Assembly: GCF_000429005.1 (NCBI RefSeq)
Contig: NZ_AUBA01000016.1
Location: forward strand, 1 to 64,000
Length of the DNA stretch: 64,000 nt
Source of the DNA: Novosphingobium acidiphilum DSM 19966
Lineage (GTDB): Bacteria; Pseudomonadota; Alphaproteobacteria; Sphingomonadales; Sphingomonadaceae
Direction: 5' to 3'
Part shown: one piece after another, positions 41,489-50,297 of the stretch
How positions within the stretch are numbered: the stretch's first letter is position 1
Layout: each line of letters starts with the position of its first letter
Translations under genes and position numbers: made by a program
The notes under the pieces: generated by a model
What the model was told of the DNA's origin: nothing
The model's database searches: none
What the model saw: the letters and a program-made list of their open reading frames with translations, nothing else

Positions 41489-41566
41489 CTTGAGGACCAT
41501 GATCTTGCCCGAATCTGCGCATCGGTGCGGACTATGTCGCCACTCTGATCCGTTAGGACATTAGCC

Positions 41567-42103
41567 ATGACCACCATGACCGCCCCGCCGTCAAGCAAGG
41601 CCGCGATCGTCGATGTGCCCTTTGCCCATCGCGAAATCGTCGCCCGGCTCAGCCCCGGTGGCCGCTATATCGATGCGCAGTCCGACGTGGACAGTCCGTG
41701 GGTGCCGTTTGGCGACAAGGCCGCAATCAAGCATCTGGCGTTCGATGTGCGCCAGGGGATCTTTTCCAACATCCTGTGGATCAAGGAACCCGGCGTTATC
41801 GGCACGCATCTGCATCGCGGCACGATCATGATGGTCTGCCTTGAGGGCAGCGTGAAATACCTTGAATACGACTGGGTCGCCTCGCCCGGCGGGCTGATCC
41901 TTGAAGTGCCCGGGGAAAGCCACACGCTGGTCACCGATCACCCCGAGGGCGTGAAGCTGTTCGGGTGGATGCAGGGTCCGATCGAATTCTACGACGAGAA
42001 TGCCAATTTCGTCGAAACGACCGACGTATGGTGGTTCATCAACCACTATGAAACGCACTGCAAGGCGCACGGCATTCCGCTCAACCCCAAATTGTATATT
42101 TGA
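41567..42103 (+). CDS. Cupin dioxygenase, 2,4'-dihydroxyacetophenone dioxygenase-like (copy 1)
   Basis: The 178-residue protein has one cupin barrel with metal-ligand candidates His81 and His83 (GTHLHRG) and His119 (GESHTLV). The run KYLEYDWVASPGG and the C-terminal YDENANFVETTDVWWFINHY match the 2,4'-dihydroxyacetophenone dioxygenase family, which cleaves the aliphatic C-C bond of hydroxyacetophenones with O2 and a non-haem iron. The substrate here is unproven. It is the first of two tandem paralogues and starts the dioxygenase/dehydrogenase operon. Confidence 0.82.
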   Translation: MTTMTAPPSSKAAIVDVPFAHREIVARLSPGGRYIDAQSDVDSPWVPFGDKAAIKHLAFDVRQGIFSNILWIKEPGVIGTHLHRGTIMMVCLEGSVKYLEYDWVASPGGLILEVPGESHTLVTDHPEGVKLFGWMQGPIEFYDENANFVETTDVWWFINHYETHCKAHGIPLNPKLYI

Positions 42104-42116
42104 AGGCCGCGACCCC

Positions 42117-42647
42117 ATGTCCATGACTGCACCACCTTCGGGCGCCTACAAGATCGTCGCGGTTCCCGAACTTTATGGCGAAACGATCAAACGGCTGGGC
42201 GTCGAGGGCACGTATGTTGGTGCCGGCGAAGCCGACAGCCCGTGGGTGCCATTTGGCGACAACGCCGCGATCCGCCATCTGGCGTTTGACGTGCGCGAAA
42301 ACATCTACGTCAACATCCTGTGGATCAAGGGCCCGGGCGTGATCGGCACGCACAAGCATCGCGGCAAAGTCTGGGCGATCGGGCTTGAAGGCAGCTTTCG
42401 CTATCTGGAATACGACTGGGTGTGCAAACCGGGCGAATTCATCACCGAGACCCCGGGCACCGCGCACACGCTGGTGACCGATGACCCCAACGGCATGAAG
42501 GCGCTGTTCCACATGCAGGGCGCCAACGAGTTCTTCGACGAAAACGGCAACCATGTCGAAACGCTCGATGTGTGGTGGTTCATCAACCACTACGAGACCT
42601 ATTGCCGCGAACACGATCTGCCGATCAACCCGGCACTCTATCTGTAA
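42117..42647 (+). CDS. Cupin dioxygenase, 2,4'-dihydroxyacetophenone dioxygenase-like (copy 2)
   Basis: This 176-residue paralogue of the preceding protein is about two thirds identical over the last 135 residues by eye. Metal-ligand candidates His79 and His81 (GTHKHRG) and His117 (TAHTLV) are kept, as is the shared VETLDVWWFINHYET tail. The N-terminal 40 residues and the loop after the cupin (GKVWAIGLEG) differ most, which hints at a different substrate or a heteromeric pair. The ATG at 42117 is 13 bases after the first copy's stop. Confidence 0.82.
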   Translation: MSMTAPPSGAYKIVAVPELYGETIKRLGVEGTYVGAGEADSPWVPFGDNAAIRHLAFDVRENIYVNILWIKGPGVIGTHKHRGKVWAIGLEGSFRYLEYDWVCKPGEFITETPGTAHTLVTDDPNGMKALFHMQGANEFFDENGNHVETLDVWWFINHYETYCREHDLPINPALYL

Positions 42648-42659
42648 GGGATTGCGGCG

Positions 42660-43727
42660 ATGACCGGTACCCGCCCTGCGACACCACGGCTGGATGGCCC
42701 GCGTGGCGTCTATCTGCGCAATGCCTGGTATGTCGCGGCCTGGGCCGATGGCCTGGGCGCAACCCCGCAGGCCAAGGTTTTTCTGGAAGAACCCGTGGCG
42801 CTGTTTCGCGACGCCGATGGCATCGCCCAGGCGATCGGCGGGCGCTGTCCGCACCGGTTTGCGCCGCTGGGCAACGGCACGGTGATCGACGGCGCCTTGC
42901 AATGCCCCTATCACGGTTTGCGGTTCGGCACCGACGGCGCCTGCGTGTTCAATCCGCATCCGGGCGGCGCTGTGCCCAAGGTCTCGGTGCCGGTCTATCC
43001 GCTGGTCGAACGCCATGCGTTGCTGTGGATCTGGATGGGAGATCCGGCGCGCGCCGATGCCGCGGCAATTCCCGATTTTGCCTGGCTGTCCGACCCGCGC
43101 TGGGATGTGGTGCGCGGCCAAACCTGTGCAGAGGGGCATTACGAGCTTTATTCGGACAATATCCTTGACCTCAGCCACGCCAATTTCGTCCACCCCGCGC
43201 TGGTCGCCAGCGCCTTTACCGAGGGCGCGCGGCGGTTCTGGCAGGATGGCGAAACCGTGCATGCCCACTATGCCCAGCCCGACGATTACCTGTCCGAAGG
43301 GATTTCGGCGATCCTGGGCACCGCCGGGCGCAAACAGGCGTTTGACGGCCATGTCGTGTGGCAGGCGCCGGCCACGCTGTCATTCGATTTCCGCACCGGA
43401 GAGCCGGGCACGCCGTTCGAGCAAATGGGCAATATGCCCTCGCTCCACGCCTTCACCCCCGAAACCGCCGACACCACGCATTACCTGTGGGCGACGGGCC
43501 GCGACTTTGCCGTGGGCGATGCCGAATTTTCGGGCGCGATGCGCGGTGCGCTGGAATATGCCTTTGAACACGAGGATATGCCGTTGATCCGCGACGCGCA
43601 TCGCCTGATGGCGGGGCGTGATTTCTGGGATCTGCAACCGCTGGTGCTCGAAGGTGATGGCGGCGGGATCCGCGCGCGGCGCCAGTTGCGCAAGATGATC
43701 GCCGCCGAACAGTCGCAGCGCGCATGA
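42660..43727 (+). CDS. Rieske non-haem iron oxygenase, vanillate O-demethylase oxygenase (VanA)-like
   Basis: The 355-residue protein has an N-terminal Rieske domain with Cys63-x-His65 (CPHRFAPL) and Cys82-x2-His85 (CPYHGL), and a catalytic domain with the mononuclear iron ligands His173 and His178 in DNILDLSHANFVHP. Single-component-oxygenase members of this group remove O-methyl groups (vanillate, dicamba) or hydroxylate aromatics. The needed ferredoxin reductase (VanB type) is not encoded nearby. ATGA overlap with the next frame and an 12-base gap from the cupin gene place it in the same operon. Confidence 0.9.
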   Translation: MTGTRPATPRLDGPRGVYLRNAWYVAAWADGLGATPQAKVFLEEPVALFRDADGIAQAIGGRCPHRFAPLGNGTVIDGALQCPYHGLRFGTDGACVFNPHPGGAVPKVSVPVYPLVERHALLWIWMGDPARADAAAIPDFAWLSDPRWDVVRGQTCAEGHYELYSDNILDLSHANFVHPALVASAFTEGARRFWQDGETVHAHYAQPDDYLSEGISAILGTAGRKQAFDGHVVWQAPATLSFDFRTGEPGTPFEQMGNMPSLHAFTPETADTTHYLWATGRDFAVGDAEFSGAMRGALEYAFEHEDMPLIRDAHRLMAGRDFWDLQPLVLEGDGGGIRARRQLRKMIAAEQSQRA

Positions 43728-44104
43728 CCACGCTGGGTCAGTTTGCCATTGCCGGGCGGCCGGCACTTGTCACCGGTGCCGCCTCGGGGATCGGGCTGGC
43801 CTATATGCCTGCCAAGGCCGGCGTGCTGCACATGGTGCCCCACGCCGCGCTTGAACTTGCCGAATACCGCATCCGCGTCAACGCGATCGCGCCGGGTCCG
43901 TTCATCACCAATATCGGCGGCGGCTGGGTCAAGAAAGACCCCGTGGCCAAGGCTGCGTTCGACAAGACGATCCCGCTGGGCGCGATGGCGCAGACCAGGC
44001 AGATCAAGCCCCTGGCGCTGCTCCTGGCATCGGATGCATCCAGTTTCATGACCGGCGCGCACGTGGTGATCGACGGCGGCGTGCAACTGGGCCAGTTGCG
44101 GTGA
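43724..44104 (+). pseudogene. Short-chain dehydrogenase with large internal deletion
   Basis: The 126-residue frame joins an SDR N-terminus (PALVTGAASGIGLA, the TGxxxGxG cofactor loop at 17-24) directly to the active-site helix (YMPAKAGVLHM, YxxxK at 27-31) and then a normal C-terminal half (NAIAPGPF, ASDASSFMTGAHVVIDGG). A full SDR is about 250 residues, with roughly 130 residues between these motifs. The missing part includes the rest of the Rossmann fold, the NNAG motif and the catalytic Ser. The frame is kept, so it is still translated and coupled (ATGA before, GTGA after), but it should be inactive as a dehydrogenase. Confidence 0.8.
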
Positions 44105-45102
44105 AAGCCGCGGTCATGCAGGGGCTGCATCGGCCCCTGGCGATCGAGACGGTGCCCGATCCGACGCCTGGCGCCGGGGAACTGGTTGTCCGGGTCGGCC
44201 GTTGCGGGATCTGCGGATCGGACCTGCACATGACCGAAGACCCCGCCTACGGCAAAGCTGCCGGCGATGTGCTGGGGCACGAATTTGCGGGCGAAGTGGT
44301 CGCGCTGGGCCGTGACACCACGGGGCTGGCGCTGGGCGACCTGGTTGCGGTGATGCCGCTGCAATCGTGCGGCACGTGCCAAACCTGTCTGGCGGGCGAA
44401 GTGGCCTGGTGCGATCAATTCGGGCTGCAGGGCGGCGGCTTTGCCGAATATGCGGTGACGCGGGCCAACCAGTGCATCCGACTGCCGCGTTCGGCCAGCC
44501 TTGCCGACGGCGCGATCATCGAACCGCTGGCGGTGGCGCTGCACGGGGTCAACATGGCCGGGCTCAACACCGGCGACGCCGTGCTGGTGCTGGGGGCAGG
44601 GCCGATCGGGCTGGCCGTGGCATTCTGGGCGCGGCGCCGGGGTGCAGCCAAAGTGGTGGTGCAGGATATCGCGCCGCACCAGCAGGCGCGCGCGCTGGGC
44701 ATGGGGGCCACCGGCTTAGCGATCGATCCGTCCGACCCGGTCGGTGCCGCCGCACGCGCGCTGGGGGGCAAGGCCGATGTGGTGTTCGAATGTGTCGGCA
44801 GGCCCGGCCTGATTGCCCAAGCCGTCGACCAGGTGCGCAATCGCGGCACCATTGTGCTGCTGGGGCTGTGCACCCGGCCCGACACGTTCAACAGCTTTGC
44901 CATGTTGTCGAAGGAAGTGCGGCTGATCACATCGGCGTTCTTTACCCGCAGCGAATACGAAGCCGCGCTCGACGCGCTTGACGCAGGGGCTGCCCAGCCC
45001 CGCCTGCTGATCACAGATACCATAGCACTGGACCAGACCCCGGTGCGGTTCGAGGCGTTGCGCACGCGCGGCCACGACTGCAAGGTGCTGATTGCACCCT
45101 GA
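44101..45102 (+). CDS. Zinc-dependent alcohol dehydrogenase (MDR superfamily)
   Basis: This 333-residue enzyme has catalytic-zinc ligands in CGICGSDLH (Cys38) and GHEFAGEV (His60, Glu61), four structural-zinc cysteines (C90, C93, C96, C104), and the Rossmann motif VLVLGAGPIGLAVAFWARR. It resembles sorbitol, threonine or butanediol dehydrogenases. The GTG at 44101 overlaps the SDR stop. With the SDR broken, this is the only intact dehydrogenase of the locus and may oxidise a side-chain alcohol of the aromatic substrate; that is inference. Confidence 0.9.
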   Translation: MKAAVMQGLHRPLAIETVPDPTPGAGELVVRVGRCGICGSDLHMTEDPAYGKAAGDVLGHEFAGEVVALGRDTTGLALGDLVAVMPLQSCGTCQTCLAGEVAWCDQFGLQGGGFAEYAVTRANQCIRLPRSASLADGAIIEPLAVALHGVNMAGLNTGDAVLVLGAGPIGLAVAFWARRRGAAKVVVQDIAPHQQARALGMGATGLAIDPSDPVGAAARALGGKADVVFECVGRPGLIAQAVDQVRNRGTIVLLGLCTRPDTFNSFAMLSKEVRLITSAFFTRSEYEAALDALDAGAAQPRLLITDTIALDQTPVRFEALRTRGHDCKVLIAP

Positions 45103-45148
45103 TTTCACCGATTTATACAGTTTTGAAAACCAACCGGGGGACGATCCT

Positions 45149-46450
45149 TTGACGACGGCGCGCAGCATTATCGAACAGGGCCGGATGCATCCGCTGCAAT
45201 GGGTGGCAGTGATCATCACGATTGGCCTCAACGCGCTCGACGGGTTCGACATTCTGGCCAGCGCCTTTGCCGCGCCCGGTATCGCGGGCGAATGGCACAT
45301 CTCGCGCGAGGCGCTGGGGCTGGTGCTGTCGATGGAATTGTGGGGCATGGTCGCCGGGTCGATCGTGCTGGGCGGATTGACCGATCTTGCCGGGCGACGG
45401 CGCACGATCCTGCTGTGCATCACCGTCATGGCACTCGGCATGGCCATGGCGACGACCGCCACCGGGCCCGAAAGCCTGTCGGTCTGGCGGCTGGTCACCG
45501 GGTTCGGCATCGGCGGCATGCTGACATCGATCAACGCGGTCGCCGCCGAGCTGTCCAGTCTGAAGCACCGCAGCCTGGCCATGGCAATCATGGTAATCGG
45601 TTATCCGCTGGGCGGTGTGATCGGCGGGCTGGTGGTGCAGCAATTGCTGAAAGGCGAAAGCTGGCGCGCGGTGTTCATGCTGGGCGCGATCGCCTCGGCC
45701 GTATTCATTCCGCTGGTCGTGCTGTTCGTGCCCGAAACGCCGGCATTCCTTGAACAGAAACGCCCGGCGGGTGCTTTGGCCGCGATCAACCGCACGTTTG
45801 CACGTTTTCGCCTGCCCGCGCTTGCCGCGCTGGCGCCGCGCGGGCCCGAGACCGTCCGGCCCGGCCTGCTCGACATTGTCAAACCCGGCCTGATCGGCAC
45901 GACCACGGTGCTGACGCTGGGCTATTTCTTCCACGCGATCAGTTTCTATTTCATCCTGAAATGGGCGCCCAAGATCATCGCCGATTTCGGCCATTCGCCA
46001 AGCGAGGCGGCAGGCGTGCTGACCTCGGCCAACATCGGCGGCGCGATCGGCGGCGCGGTGTTCGGCGTGTTCATGCAACGCTTCGGGATCAAGCGCCCGA
46101 CGCTGGTGGTGCTGCTGGGATCGGTCATCGGCATCACGCTGTTCGGCAGCCACGACAAGGGATCAACCCTGCTGATATGGTCGATCGCCGCCTCGCTCGG
46201 GATGGTCTTTGCCAATGCCGCGATCGTCGGGTTCTATGCCAGCTTTGCGGCCGGTTTTCCGACCCATGTGCGCGGGACGGGCACCGGGTTTGCGCTGGGG
46301 ATCGGCCGGCTTGGCGGCGCGCTTTCGCCGATCCTGGCCGGATATCTGTTCAAGGCGCAACTGGGACTGCAAGGGGTGGCCATGGTCATGGCATGCGGAT
46401 CGCTGGTGGCGTTCGGCCTGCTGGCGCGGTTCAATCTGCGCCCGCGCTAA
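45149..46450 (+). CDS. MFS transporter, aromatic acid:H+ symporter (AAHS) family
   Basis: This 433-residue, 12-TM importer has the AAHS N-terminal pattern ARSIIEQGRMHPLQW followed by GLNALDGFDILASAFAAPGI (the DGxD motif of TM1), motif A GGLTDLAGRRRTI and a second-half RFGIKRPT. AAHS members such as PcaK and VanK import benzoate-type acids. The TTG at 45149, with GGGGGA seven bases upstream, matches the family N-terminus better than TTG 45092 or ATG 45185. It closes the catabolic gene run. Confidence 0.85.
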   Translation: MTTARSIIEQGRMHPLQWVAVIITIGLNALDGFDILASAFAAPGIAGEWHISREALGLVLSMELWGMVAGSIVLGGLTDLAGRRRTILLCITVMALGMAMATTATGPESLSVWRLVTGFGIGGMLTSINAVAAELSSLKHRSLAMAIMVIGYPLGGVIGGLVVQQLLKGESWRAVFMLGAIASAVFIPLVVLFVPETPAFLEQKRPAGALAAINRTFARFRLPALAALAPRGPETVRPGLLDIVKPGLIGTTTVLTLGYFFHAISFYFILKWAPKIIADFGHSPSEAAGVLTSANIGGAIGGAVFGVFMQRFGIKRPTLVVLLGSVIGITLFGSHDKGSTLLIWSIAASLGMVFANAAIVGFYASFAAGFPTHVRGTGTGFALGIGRLGGALSPILAGYLFKAQLGLQGVAMVMACGSLVAFGLLARFNLRPR

Positions 46451-46505
46451 AGCATGATGCGTTTGATGCACAAAACCGGTGCGCGCTTATTTGCACGATG
46501 CTTTT
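46450..46505. repeat. Imperfect long inverted repeat after the AAHS gene
   Basis: AAAGCATGATGC and GCACGATGCTTT pair at 10 of 12 positions around a 32-base loop. The right arm ends in TTTT. It lies between two convergent genes and may end the plus-strand transcript, or be a short interspersed palindrome. Confidence 0.5.
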
Positions 46506-46513
46506 GCGGGTTT

Positions 46514-46537
46514 ACGCCCTAACGCCCTAACGCCCTG
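46514..46537. repeat. 8-bp triple tandem repeat over the response-regulator stop codon
   Basis: ACGCCCTA occurs twice and ACGCCCTG once in a row. The minus-strand stop TAG (46529-46527) falls inside, so repeat-number change would alter the C-terminus of the LytTR protein slightly. Confidence 0.6.
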
Positions 46538-47276
46538 CCATCGCCTTGGCGCCGGGCAGGTAGGTTCGCCCGATGCGCAAGGCGGTGCCGTCGGCCAGTT
46601 CGGCCGACCATACCCCCAGCCCGTCGTGGCGCAGCCCGGCGATGCGATCGCGGCGCACGATCGTGGATCGGTGCAGGCGGATAAATCGTTCGGGATCGAG
46701 CCGGTCTTCCAGCCCCTGGATGGTGTGCAACATCAGGTAGGATCGCGGCCCGACATGCAGGCGCACATAGTCGCGTTCGGCGTCGATCCGTTCGATATCG
46801 CTTGCCGCCAGCCGGATCAGTTCGCTGCGATGCGGCACCCAGAATTCTTCCAGCCAGGTGCTGGCGGGGCGATCCTCGACAGGCTCTGCCGCAGCGCTGC
46901 GCCGGGCCAGCGCGCGTTCCACCGCGCGGGTCAGGCGATCTTCGGCGACGGGTTTCAGCACATAATCGACCGCGTCGCAGTCAAACGCCTCGACCGCGAA
47001 CTGGTCGTGCGCGGTGACAAAGATCACCGCCGGCCGATTGCTGCGGGTCACCAGTTGGCGCGCCACAACCAGGCCGTCGGCTTCGGGCATGGTCATGTCG
47101 AGCAGCAGCAGATCGGGCGACAGCGCCTCGGCCAGCCGCAGCGCCTGTGCGCCGTCGCTGGCGGTACCCACCACCTGGATCGCGGGGATCCGGCCCACCA
47201 GGATCTGCAGGCGTTCGATCGCCAGCGGTTCGTCATCGACGATCAATGTGCGCAACGGGCGTTGGTCTTCGGTCAT
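46527..47276 (-). CDS. LytTR-type response regulator
   Basis: The 249-residue protein has a receiver domain (1-125) with acidic pocket LIVDDEP, phospho-acceptor Asp60 (LLLLDMTMPEADGL), FVTAHDQ and the Lys in YVLKPVAED, and a C-terminal LytTR DNA-binding domain (about 150-245; IERIDAERDYVRLHVGPRSY, FIRLHRSTIVRRDRI). LytTR proteins bind paired 9-10 bp direct repeats. It is encoded directly after its kinase with an ATGA overlap. Its target genes are unknown. Confidence 0.94.
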   Translation of the reverse strand: MTEDQRPLRTLIVDDEPLAIERLQILVGRIPAIQVVGTASDGAQALRLAEALSPDLLLLDMTMPEADGLVVARQLVTRSNRPAVIFVTAHDQFAVEAFDCDAVDYVLKPVAEDRLTRAVERALARRSAAAEPVEDRPASTWLEEFWVPHRSELIRLAASDIERIDAERDYVRLHVGPRSYLMLHTIQGLEDRLDPERFIRLHRSTIVRRDRIAGLRHDGLGVWSAELADGTALRIGRTYLPGAKAMAGR

Positions 47277-48526
47277 GGGGCACCGTGTTCGGGTTGGTCG
47301 GACGGACTGAGCGGCAGGGCAAGCGTGGTGGCATGGCCGCCGCCGGGGCGCGGCCCGCAGGTCAGGCCGGCTTCGCTGCCGTAACGCGCGGCCAGCCTGC
47401 TGCGCACATTGGCCAACCCGATGCCGTTGCCCGCCTCGTGGCCGGTCTTGCCCGGGCCATCATCGGCCACAGTCAGCACCAACAGGCCGTCCTGCGCGCG
47501 TGCGGTCAGGGTGATGGTGACCGCGCGGGTGGTCGCCGCCACGGCGTATTTGATCGAATTTTCCACCAGCGGCTGCAGGATCATGCCCGGCACAGGGGCA
47601 TGGGCGAGTTCGGCGGGCACATCGAACACCGTCTTCAGCCGGTCGGGAAAGCGCACCGCCTCGATATCGAGATAATGGCGCTGCAAGGCAATTTCGTCGG
47701 CCAGCGGCACTTCGGCGGTGGGATCGGCGGCCAGCGAGTGCCGGTAAAAGCTCGACATTGTCTGGATCATCCGCTCGGCCGCGGCCTCGCGCCCGGTCAT
47801 CACCAGCGCCGACAGCGAATTCAGCGTGTTGAACAGGAAATGCGGATTGACCTGATAGCGCAAGGACCGCAGTTCGGCGGCCTTGGCCGCGCGGCGGTAT
47901 TCGCCTTCGCGCACCGTCGCGGCGCGCACCATTTCGGCATTGCCCAACGCCAGGTACAGCGCGGCCCAGGCGATCAGCAGGAAATAACGGCCAAGCGCCA
48001 CATCGGTCAGTTGCCGCCACAGCCCTTCGTGTTCGACCGGGTTCTGGATCAGCGTGATTGCGGGCACGGGTGCTGGCGCAGGCGTTGGCGCAGCCGCGCC
48101 GTCGTCGATATCGATCAGCAGGTTGCCCGACAGATCGTGGCGCACGCGCACCGGGGCGTGCGGCGGGGCCGGCTGCCTGGGTGTGGCAGGCTGGTCGGTC
48201 AGCCGCGCGATCATTTGCGCCTCGACCGGCTCGAACGCCTGCTGGTTGACCACGGCCAGAGCCAGCGCTGCGGGCAGCATGATCACCAGCGCCGCAGCCA
48301 GCCGCACCGAAGTCGGCCGGCCATCAAACCGGCGCAGCAGCGGCCAGGCCAGCATCGTCACCACAATTCCGGCCAATGTGACGAGCGCACGGCGCCACAG
48401 CAGATCGCCGAATTCGCCCAATTCCACCACCAGCGCGCGCATCGTGATCAGCACGAAATAGCACAGCCACAGCGCCACCGCCGACCACAGCACCTGTCGC
48501 GCGGGAACGTGAGCGATGTCGCTCAA
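47273..48526 (-). CDS. LytS/YpdA-like sensor histidine kinase
   Basis: The 417-residue kinase has four N-terminal TM helices, the last pair separated by a Pro-rich extracytoplasmic or linker segment (about 100-165). The His_kinase (PF06580-type) domain follows, with phospho-acceptor His229 in QVNPHFLFNTLNSLSALV and an HATPase with PLVENSIKYAV (N box) and DDGPG, GIGLANVRSRL (G boxes). It is the partner of the downstream LytTR regulator. No known ligand domain is seen; membrane or envelope state is a common signal for this class. Confidence 0.92.
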   Translation of the reverse strand: MSDIAHVPARQVLWSAVALWLCYFVLITMRALVVELGEFGDLLWRRALVTLAGIVVTMLAWPLLRRFDGRPTSVRLAAALVIMLPAALALAVVNQQAFEPVEAQMIARLTDQPATPRQPAPPHAPVRVRHDLSGNLLIDIDDGAAAPTPAPAPVPAITLIQNPVEHEGLWRQLTDVALGRYFLLIAWAALYLALGNAEMVRAATVREGEYRRAAKAAELRSLRYQVNPHFLFNTLNSLSALVMTGREAAAERMIQTMSSFYRHSLAADPTAEVPLADEIALQRHYLDIEAVRFPDRLKTVFDVPAELAHAPVPGMILQPLVENSIKYAVAATTRAVTITLTARAQDGLLVLTVADDGPGKTGHEAGNGIGLANVRSRLAARYGSEAGLTCGPRPGGGHATTLALPLSPSDQPEHGAP

Positions 48527-48591
48527 CGGAATTTCCCGGGTGCGGGGACAATTTTGGAGTTCGTGCAGATACTGGCCATCGACGATTGTCT

Positions 48592-48633
48592 AAAACAAAA
48601 GGCCCCGACTGCGCCAGTGCGGCGGTCGGGGCC
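48592..48633 (-). terminator. Rho-independent terminator of the fumarase gene
   Basis: GGCCCCGAC (48601-48609) pairs with GTCGGGGCC (48625-48633); on the minus strand it is followed by TTTTGTTTT. It lies about 70 bases past the fumarase stop and just upstream of the kinase gene. Confidence 0.88.
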
Positions 48634-48699
48634 CATCGTGCGTTTGTCGAACCGGGTTCGCGGCGGCAGGTCTTCGGTCGCCACCGCGAACACGCCCAC

Positions 48700-50223
48700 T
48701 CACACAGGCAGCAGGCCTTCGGCGGCGATCTTTTTCTTCCAAACCAGCGGGGCCAGCTGGTGCACGTTCTGCCCGGCGGAATCGACCGCCACCGTCACCG
48801 GCATGTCCTCGACAGTGAATTCATAGATCGCCTCCATGCCCAGATCGGCAAAGGCCACCACGCGCGATTGCTTGATTGCGCGCGCCACCAGATAGGCCGC
48901 GCCGCCAACCGCCATCAGATAGGCCGACTTGTGGTTGGCGATCGACTGGGTCGCTGCCGGGCCACGTTCGGATTTGCCCACGCTGGCAAGCAAGCCCTGG
49001 CCCAGCATCATGTCCATGAAGCTGTCCATCCGCGTGGCAGTGGTGGGTCCGGCCGGGCCCACCACTTCGTCGCGCACCGGATCGACCGGGCCGACATAAT
49101 AGATCACCCGGCCCGCGAAATCGACCGGCAGCGGTTCGCCTTTGGCCAGCATGTCCTTGATCCGTTTGTGCGCGGCATCGCGTCCGGTCAGCATCCGGCC
49201 ATTGAGCAGCAGGCGATCGCCCTGTTTCCAGCCCTGCACCTGTTCGGGGGTCAGCGTGTCGAGATTGACCCGCTTGGCCGCTGCATCGGGGGCCCATTGC
49301 ACGCGCGGCCATTCATCCAGCCTTGGCGCCTCGAGATAGCTGGGGCCCGAGCCGTCGAGCGTGAAATGCGCGTGGCGCGTGGCGGCGCAATTGGGGATCA
49401 TCGCCACCGGTTTGCCCGCGGCATGGCACGGCGCATCCATGATCTTCACATCGAGAATGGTCGACAATCCGCCCAGGCCCTGTGCGCCGATGCCCAGCGC
49501 ATTGACCTTGTCAAAGATGTCGATGCGCAGGCGTTCGATATCGGTCTGCGCGCCGCGCAGTTTGAGTTGGGCCATGTCGATCGGTTCCATCAGCGCCTGT
49601 TTGGCCAGCAGCACGCAGTGTTCGGCGGTGCCGCCGATGCCGATGCCCAGCATGCCCGGCGGGCACCAGCCCGCGCCCATCTGCGGCAGCATTTCGATCA
49701 CCCAGTCGACGATCGAATCGCTGGGGTTCATCATCTTGAATTTCGACTTGTTTTCGCTGCCGCCACCCTTGGCGGCGACATCGATGCTGACCGTGTTGCC
49801 GCGCACCATTTCGACATGCAGCACACACGGCGTGTTGTCGCGGGTGTTGCGGCGGGTAAACGCCGGGTCGGCCAGGACCGAGGCGCGCAAGGTGTTGTCG
49901 GGATTGGTGTAGGCGCGCCGCACGCCCTCGTCGACGACGTCCTGCAGGCTGAGATCGCTGTCCAGCCGGCAATCCTGGCCCCATTTGACGAACACGTTGA
50001 CGATGCCGGTATCCTGGCAGATCGGGCGGTGGCCTTCGGCGCACATCCGGCTGTTGGTCAGGATCTGGGCAATCGCGTCCTTGGCCGCGGGCCCCTGTTC
50101 GGCCTCGTAGGCGTGACCCAGCGCGCGGATGTAATCCATCGGATGGAAATAGCTGATATATTGCAAGGCATCGGCAACGCTGTCGATCAGGTCTGCCTCG
50201 CGGATGATCACCATGTCTGCCAT
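48700..50223 (-). CDS. fumA: Fumarate hydratase, class I (iron-sulfur)
   Basis: This 507-residue enzyme interconverts fumarate and malate in the TCA cycle using a [4Fe-4S] cluster. Likely cluster ligands are Cys69 (HRPICQDTG), Cys187 (GWCPPGML) and Cys279 (IPNCAATRH), with spacing matching the class I family. The C-terminal beta half has FAGRVIYYVGPVDP and VGPAGPTTATRMD. The ATG at 50223 gives MADMVIIRE; earlier in-frame codons look non-coding. It is oxygen-sensitive, unlike class II FumC, which is not in the window. Confidence 0.95.
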   Translation of the reverse strand: MADMVIIREADLIDSVADALQYISYFHPMDYIRALGHAYEAEQGPAAKDAIAQILTNSRMCAEGHRPICQDTGIVNVFVKWGQDCRLDSDLSLQDVVDEGVRRAYTNPDNTLRASVLADPAFTRRNTRDNTPCVLHVEMVRGNTVSIDVAAKGGGSENKSKFKMMNPSDSIVDWVIEMLPQMGAGWCPPGMLGIGIGGTAEHCVLLAKQALMEPIDMAQLKLRGAQTDIERLRIDIFDKVNALGIGAQGLGGLSTILDVKIMDAPCHAAGKPVAMIPNCAATRHAHFTLDGSGPSYLEAPRLDEWPRVQWAPDAAAKRVNLDTLTPEQVQGWKQGDRLLLNGRMLTGRDAAHKRIKDMLAKGEPLPVDFAGRVIYYVGPVDPVRDEVVGPAGPTTATRMDSFMDMMLGQGLLASVGKSERGPAATQSIANHKSAYLMAVGGAAYLVARAIKQSRVVAFADLGMEAIYEFTVEDMPVTVAVDSAGQNVHQLAPLVWKKKIAAEGLLPV

Positions 50224-50297
50224 TGGTCTTCGCACCTTTGTTGAACCCGTGCACTCGACAAACGCCCTTACGCCTCGACGGACGACATGCAAATAAC

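Noticed and set aside
48586..50244. 552-codon plus-strand frame over fumarase
   Set aside because: It is antisense to fumA and shows no family motif.
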